From Nitrospinota bacterium (GTDB taxonomy: Bacteria; UBA8248; JACPRG01): a stretch of DNA of 10,570 bases. Below, one piece after another: positions 6,658 to 10,570 of the stretch. The notes beneath the pieces were generated by a model. That model ran no database searches and was not told the origin of the DNA. It saw nothing but the letters and a program-made list of their open reading frames with translations. Location: NCBI GenBank assembly GCA_030740135.1, contig JASLXW010000053.1:2660-13229 (forward strand), in the 5' to 3' direction. Each line of letters starts with the position of its first letter. Within the stretch, counting starts at the first letter, position 1. The position numbers and the translations under genes are program-made.

Positions 6658-7381
6658 ATATCCTCCTGGAGCTGGTCCCGTTTTGGGCATCGACACCGCC
6701 GGACGGAGCGGATCGGTCGCGATCGCCTCCGCCGGCAAGGTGGAGATCCTCTCGCCCCTGAGTCCCGGCCGCACCTATGCGGAGGGCCTCGCCCCGGAAA
6801 TCCTCCGAATGTTGGAGATTCTATCGCTGGCGCCCGGCGACCTGTCGGGGGTGGCCGTGTCCGCGGGGCCGGGTTCGTTCACCGGTTTGCGCATCGCCAT
6901 CGGAACCGCCCTCGGAATCATCGCCGCTTTGGGCGTCCCCCTGGTGGGCGTGGAGACGATGCGGGCTTGGTCGCTGGCCCTCGGCCCCCGGGCGCAGGGC
7001 CTTTGTCCGGTCCTGGACGCGGGGAAGGGGCTGGTGTTCGCGGCCTTCTTCGGTTGGGAGGACGGCCGGCTCGTCCGCCGATCGGATGACTTGATGCTTT
7101 CCCCCGCGGCCCTTTGCGGGCTCTTGGAAGGTCCCACTTGGATTTGGGGGGACGGCGCCGAGCGGTTCGGAGAGGACATCCGTCGGCTCGGGAAGGGGCG
7201 CGAGCGGCTGATCCCCCGGGAAGACTGGCCCGCCGCGGCGGGGGAGGTGGCCTTGTGCGGCGGGCGCCGAATCCGGCGGGGCGAGGTGAGCGCGCCCGCG
7301 GGTTTCCGCCCCCGGTACGTCCGGGAAGCGGAAGCCGAGGTTCAATGGCGGCTTCGCTATGGAGGGGATCGCGGCCGGTAG
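6626..7381 (+). CDS. tsaB: tRNA threonylcarbamoyladenosine biosynthesis protein TsaB
   Basis: TsaB is the partner that, with TsaD and TsaE, transfers threonylcarbamoyl to A37 of ANN-decoding tRNAs in the cytoplasm. The conserved N-terminal VLGIDTAGRSGSVAI and the strongest motif SAGPGSFTGLRIAIGTALG are present, and the 251 residues fit the family's size. The family's short first strand begins near VLGID, so the roughly 18 residues before it are extra; I chose ATG 6626 because AGGA (6614-6617) lies eight bases upstream, while an internal TTG near 6682 is the other option. The gene overlaps rex by 32 bases, so the two are probably cotranscribed. Rex genes also lie close to t6A genes in Bacillus subtilis, an interesting parallel. 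tsaD and tsaE are not in the window. Confidence 0.92.
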   Translation: MPGSRCSAAPEYPPGAGPVLGIDTAGRSGSVAIASAGKVEILSPLSPGRTYAEGLAPEILRMLEILSLAPGDLSGVAVSAGPGSFTGLRIAIGTALGIIAALGVPLVGVETMRAWSLALGPRAQGLCPVLDAGKGLVFAAFFGWEDGRLVRRSDDLMLSPAALCGLLEGPTWIWGDGAERFGEDIRRLGKGRERLIPREDWPAAAGEVALCGGRRIRRGEVSAPAGFRPRYVREAEAEVQWRLRYGGDRGR

Positions 7382-7408
7382 GAGGTGGAAGGTGATAATA
7401 TAAGGGGT

Positions 7409-7436
7409 TTCATAATCTTCGTCCGGTCTCTATATT
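7409..7436 (+). promoter_or_regulatory. Likely promoter for the DUF465 gene
   Basis: TTCATA (7409-7414) and TATATT (7431-7436), 16 bases apart, resemble a sigma70 promoter within a locally AT-rich stretch after tsaB. An inverted repeat, CCGGTC (7423-7428) and GACCGG (7445-7450), brackets the -10 box and could be an operator or form a hairpin. Transcription would begin near 7443, about 34 bases before the ATG at 7477. Confidence 0.4.
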
Positions 7437-7476
7437 GATCTTCCGACCGGATTCAAAGGGGGAGAGGAGGCGGACC

Positions 7477-7701
7477 ATGGGCGGTGATGAACAGGATTTG
7501 TTGGAGTCCATCATGCAAAGGGATGCGGGTTTCTCCCGGTTGGTCGACCGGCATTCCGAGTTGGACGAGACCATCCGAAACCTGGAGTCCAAGACGCACA
7601 TGTCGGCCGCGGAGGAGGTGGAGATCCGGCGTCTTAAGAAGTTGAAGCTTCAGGCAAAGGACGAGATGACCCAGGCGTTGAAGCGGCATCGGAGTTCCTG
7701 A
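7477..7701 (+). CDS. DUF465 / YdcH-like small protein
   Basis: This 74-residue, highly charged, helical protein matches the pattern of the DUF465 (YdcH) family: F.RLVDRHSELDETI near the N-terminus, a lysine-containing linker, then EIRRLKKLKLQAKDEM. It probably forms a helical hairpin or a short coiled coil. The function of the family is unknown. The ATG at 7477 was chosen over the in-frame ATG at 7435 because a perfect AGGAGG (7465-7470) sits six bases upstream and the earlier ATG falls at the predicted promoter. It ends 69 bases before the first acetolactate synthase gene; this gap shows no terminator, so read-through is possible. Confidence 0.8.
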   Translation: MGGDEQDLLESIMQRDAGFSRLVDRHSELDETIRNLESKTHMSAAEEVEIRRLKKLKLQAKDEMTQALKRHRSS

Positions 7702-7770
7702 AAAGCGTCATGGACGCACCGTGCCGTGCTGTGATGTTCCGTGGTCTTTAATGCGGCGGGAAGCGTTGGG

Positions 7771-9501
7771 ATGAGCGAGAAGTCGACGGGGGCGGAAATC
7801 TTTGCGCGGTGTCTGGCCGCCGAGGGCGTGAAGCACGTCTTCGGTTACCCGGGTGCGGTGCTTCTGCCCATTTACGACATGATGGAAAGGCATGCCATCC
7901 GGCACGTCCTGACGCGCCACGAGGCGGGATCGGTTCACGCGGCGGAAGGCTACGCCCGGGCCTCCGGCAGGGTGGGCGTTTGCCTGACCACGTCCGGCCC
8001 GGGGGCGACCAACCTGGTGACGGGCATCACCGACGCCTTCATGGATTCCGTCCCCCTGGTGGCCTTCACCGGACAGGTCCCTTCCCCGATGATCGGCAAT
8101 GACGCCTTTCAGGAAGCCGACATTGTCGGAATCACCCGGACCGTCACCAAGCACAATTACATGGTGAAGGACGTCTCCGAGATGGCCAGAACCTTGAAAG
8201 AGGCCTTTCACATCGCGGCCACCGGCCGGCCGGGGCCCGTTCTGGTGGATTTGCCCAAGGACATCCTCGTGGCCAAGGCGGAATTCGCCTACCCCGACAA
8301 GGTGGAGCTTCGCTCCTACAAGCCGACGCTGGTGGGCCATGCCCGCCAGATCCGCCGGGTGGCCGATGCCATCAAAGAAGCCGAAAGACCCGTTCTCTAC
8401 GCCGGCGGCGGGGTCATCATCTCCGGGGCCGCGGACGACCTTCGCAAGTTGGCCGAGAAGACCCGGATCCCGGTCACCCTCACCCTCATGGGCCTCGGGG
8501 GATTTCCCGGCGACCACCCCTTGTTTCTGGGGATGCTGGGAATGCATGGGACCGCGTACGCCAATTACGCCGTCGCGGACTGCGACCTGCTGATCGCGGT
8601 GGGGGCGCGATTTGATGACCGGGTCACCGGCCAGCTGGACACTTTCGCCCCGCGCGCAAAGGTCGTTCACATCGACATCGACCCTACGTCCATCAGCAAA
8701 AACGTCCGGGTGGACATCCCCGTGGTGGGGGACGCGCGAAACATCCTCCGGGAACTGAACAAGATCGCCCCCAGGAATCGGGGTGCGGGCTGGCTGAATC
8801 GGATCCAGTCCTGGAAGGAAACCCATCCGCTTGATTCAGAAGAGGTCAAGGGGGAGATCAAGCCGCAGCAAGCCATCCGCGCCCTCCTGGAAGCGTGCGA
8901 TGAGGACACCGTCATCACAACCGACGTCGGACAGCACCAGATGTGGGCGGCCCAGCACTACACGGTGAAAAAGCCGCGGACCTTCATTTCCTCCGGGGGT
9001 CTCGGGACGATGGGATTCGGGTTCCCGGCGGCCCTGGGGGCGCAGGTCGCGTTGCCGGATGCCCGCGTCGTCGCCATCCTGGGAGACGGCGGCTTTCAGA
9101 TGGTCGCCTGTGAGATGGCGACCGCCATGCAATACGGTCTGCCGGTCAAGGTGTTATTGCTGAACAATTTCTTTCTGGGCATGGTCCGCCAGTGGCAGGA
9201 CCTGTTCTGGAACAAGCAGTACCTGAACACCGACCTGGCGGTGAATCCGGACTTTGTTCTGCTGGCCGAGGCCTACGGGGCGAAAGGCGTGGCCATTGAA
9301 AATCCCGGGCGTCTGAAAAAGGATCTGAAGGCGGCCCTCGCGATGCCGGGGCCCGTCGTGATCGATTGCCATGTAAGCAAGGAAGAAAACGTTTTTCCAA
9401 TGGTTCCGGCCGGAGGGGGCCTGGGGGACATGATCTTCTCCGGCGACCCGAACGGCAAACCCGGGGGAAGCAAGCGCCGTAAGAAAGCGGCGGCGGGCTG
9501 A
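7771..9501 (+). CDS. ilvB: Acetolactate synthase large (catalytic) subunit, first copy
   Basis: This enzyme condenses two pyruvates to acetolactate, or pyruvate with 2-oxobutyrate, as the first step of valine, leucine and isoleucine synthesis. It uses thiamine diphosphate, Mg2+ and FAD. The 576 residues hold all three domains: an N-terminal pyrimidine-binding domain with catalytic Glu51 in TRHEAGSVHAAEGYA, a central FAD domain with VGARFDDRVTG, and a C-terminal diphosphate-binding domain with GDGGF (Asp439) and Asn465/Asn466 about 27 residues later. GQVPSPMIG retains the proline equivalent to plant Pro197, and the conserved Trp in LGMVRQWQ is present. A basic tail of about 15 residues ends the protein. 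ATG 7771 begins at the family's usual position; GTG at 7741 would add ten residues. The antisense frame of about 370 codons is a shadow. No regulatory subunit gene follows directly. Confidence 0.96.
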   Translation: MSEKSTGAEIFARCLAAEGVKHVFGYPGAVLLPIYDMMERHAIRHVLTRHEAGSVHAAEGYARASGRVGVCLTTSGPGATNLVTGITDAFMDSVPLVAFTGQVPSPMIGNDAFQEADIVGITRTVTKHNYMVKDVSEMARTLKEAFHIAATGRPGPVLVDLPKDILVAKAEFAYPDKVELRSYKPTLVGHARQIRRVADAIKEAERPVLYAGGGVIISGAADDLRKLAEKTRIPVTLTLMGLGGFPGDHPLFLGMLGMHGTAYANYAVADCDLLIAVGARFDDRVTGQLDTFAPRAKVVHIDIDPTSISKNVRVDIPVVGDARNILRELNKIAPRNRGAGWLNRIQSWKETHPLDSEEVKGEIKPQQAIRALLEACDEDTVITTDVGQHQMWAAQHYTVKKPRTFISSGGLGTMGFGFPAALGAQVALPDARVVAILGDGGFQMVACEMATAMQYGLPVKVLLLNNFFLGMVRQWQDLFWNKQYLNTDLAVNPDFVLLAEAYGAKGVAIENPGRLKKDLKAALAMPGPVVIDCHVSKEENVFPMVPAGGGLGDMIFSGDPNGKPGGSKRRKKAAAG

Positions 9502-9556
9502 ATCGCCCGCCCCGCGCGCAGGCCCGTCAGGGCCGCAAATAGGAGGGGGTCCGACC

Positions 9557-10570
9557 GTGCGCAAGACCGGCTCGGAAATCATCATAGAAGAGATGAAACG
9601 GCAGGGGGTGGAGGTGACGTTCGGGATGCCGGGCGGAACCATCATGCCCTTCTACGACGCCCTGTACGGTAGCGGCATCCAGCACATCCTCATCCGGCAC
9701 GAACAGGGGGCGTCCCTGGCGGCCGACGGCTATGCCCAGTCCACGGGGAAGGTGGGCGTGTGCATGGCGACTTCGGGGCCCGGGGCGATCAACCTGCTGA
9801 CGGGTCTCCAGCATTCCCTGATGGATTCGGTGCCCATCGTCGCGCTGACCGGCCAGGTGGCGACGGCCATGATCGGCAGCGATGCCTTCCAGGAAGCCGA
9901 CGTATACGGAATGAGCATCCCCTGCACCAAATACAACTACCTGGTCAAGGAGATCGGCGATCTTCCCCGGGTGATTCGCGAGGCCTTTCACATCGCCCGG
10001 AGCGGGCGGCCGGGTCCGGTCCTGATTGATGTCCCCAAGGATCTCCAGGTCGACTCGGTCGAGTATGACCCCGACGCCGATCACAAAACCTCGTTGGTGG
10101 AGTACGAGCCGCCTATCGAAGTGGACCCGGAAGGCGTCGCCCGGATGTGCGAGGTGATCCGAAACGCCCGCCGTCCGGTGATTTACGCCGGCCATGGAAT
10201 CATTCTGTCCGGGTGTTCGGACCTGCTCCGCCAGTTTGTCCGGAAGACACGGATTCCGATTGCGACCACGCTGTTGGGTCTGGGGATTTACCCCATCGCG
10301 GATCCGCTCTGCTTGGGCATGCCGGGAATGCACGGCAGCCACACGGTCAACTACGCCCTGTCGGAGACCGATTGCTGCATCGCGCTCGGCGTGCGGTTCG
10401 ATGACCGTGTCACCGGAGACGTGCGCAAGTTCGCCTCCAAGGCGACCATCTGTCACGTGGACATCGATCCGGCCGAGATCGGCAAACGGGTTCGGCCCCA
10501 CATTTCTCTGCACGCCGATGTCGGGGCGGCGCTCGAGGCCCTGGTCCGCGAGGTGGAGCCGGGCGATTAC
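9557..10570 (+). CDS. ilvB: Acetolactate synthase large subunit, second copy (partial, runs off the window)
   Basis: This is a second thiamine-diphosphate enzyme of the acetolactate synthase family, open to the window end (338 codons visible). It starts at GTG 9557 with a strong AGGAGGGGG at 9541-9549. Visible are the pyrimidine domain with Glu49 in RHEQGASLAADGYA, SGPGAINLLTG, DAFQEADVYG, and the start of the FAD domain with LGVRFDDRVTG and DIDPAEIGKRV. It is clearly related to the upstream copy but diverged throughout (for example FGMPGGTIMPFYD against FGYPGAVLLPIYD), so it is not a recent duplication. GQVATAMIG has alanine where the first copy has proline, as in E. coli IlvI. The thiamine-diphosphate motif lies beyond the window. 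It may form the main biosynthetic enzyme with a downstream ilvN/ilvH; other family members cannot be excluded without the C-terminal half. Confidence 0.92.
   Translation, partial: MRKTGSEIIIEEMKRQGVEVTFGMPGGTIMPFYDALYGSGIQHILIRHEQGASLAADGYAQSTGKVGVCMATSGPGAINLLTGLQHSLMDSVPIVALTGQVATAMIGSDAFQEADVYGMSIPCTKYNYLVKEIGDLPRVIREAFHIARSGRPGPVLIDVPKDLQVDSVEYDPDADHKTSLVEYEPPIEVDPEGVARMCEVIRNARRPVIYAGHGIILSGCSDLLRQFVRKTRIPIATTLLGLGIYPIADPLCLGMPGMHGSHTVNYALSETDCCIALGVRFDDRVTGDVRKFASKATICHVDIDPAEIGKRVRPHISLHADVGAALEALVREVEPGDY

Noticed and set aside
7708..8826. Minus-strand open frame of 372 codons opposite the first acetolactate synthase gene
   Set aside because: It is a shadow of the conserved enzyme. 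A similar antisense frame (9527-10513) lies opposite the second copy, as expected when two related genes share codon bias.

Overview
This is a GC-rich bacterial window of compact, mostly plus-strand genes. The order atpZ-atpI-atpB-atpE with no F1 genes beside them, a Rex redox repressor directly downstream, an F0 c subunit with an N-terminal signal-like leader, and an NnrS-type nitric-oxide protein nearby together suggest an anaerobic or facultative Desulfobacterota (deltaproteobacterial) or similar deep-branching lineage. No rRNA or marker gene confirms this, so the placement is inference.

Layout. Positions 1-3800 look like an accessory region: a PAS/histidine-kinase/receiver hybrid sensor (9-1760), a roughly 193-bp repeat with terminal inverted repeats that supplies the end of the kinase gene (1739-1931), nnrS on the minus strand (1971-3185), and a decayed fragment of a formylglycine-generating-enzyme (SUMF1) family gene directly upstream of it (3193-3366, minus). 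A stand-alone AroQ-type chorismate mutase (3492-3758) follows. From about 3830 on, the genes are core metabolism. A strong sigma70-type promoter (3835-3863) with a Rex-box-like palindrome at the expected transcription start (3870-3887) leads into atpZ, atpI, atpB and atpE, which overlap or nearly abut. A perfect 16-bp hairpin closes this unit. Next come rex (5872-6657), tsaB (6626-7381), a small DUF465/YdcH-like gene with its own likely promoter (7477-7701), and two tandem acetolactate synthase large-subunit genes, the second running off the window (7771-9501 and 9557 onward).

How they fit together. atpZIBE encode the membrane (F0) part of the ATP synthase plus assembly factors; the F1 genes must lie elsewhere. 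Rex senses the NADH/NAD+ ratio. Its gene lies just downstream of an operon whose promoter carries a near-consensus Rex site, so the most interesting reading is a local redox circuit controlling F0 production. The chorismate mutase and the acetolactate synthases belong to aromatic and branched-chain amino-acid synthesis. I found no RNA genes, CRISPR arrays or complete mobile elements.
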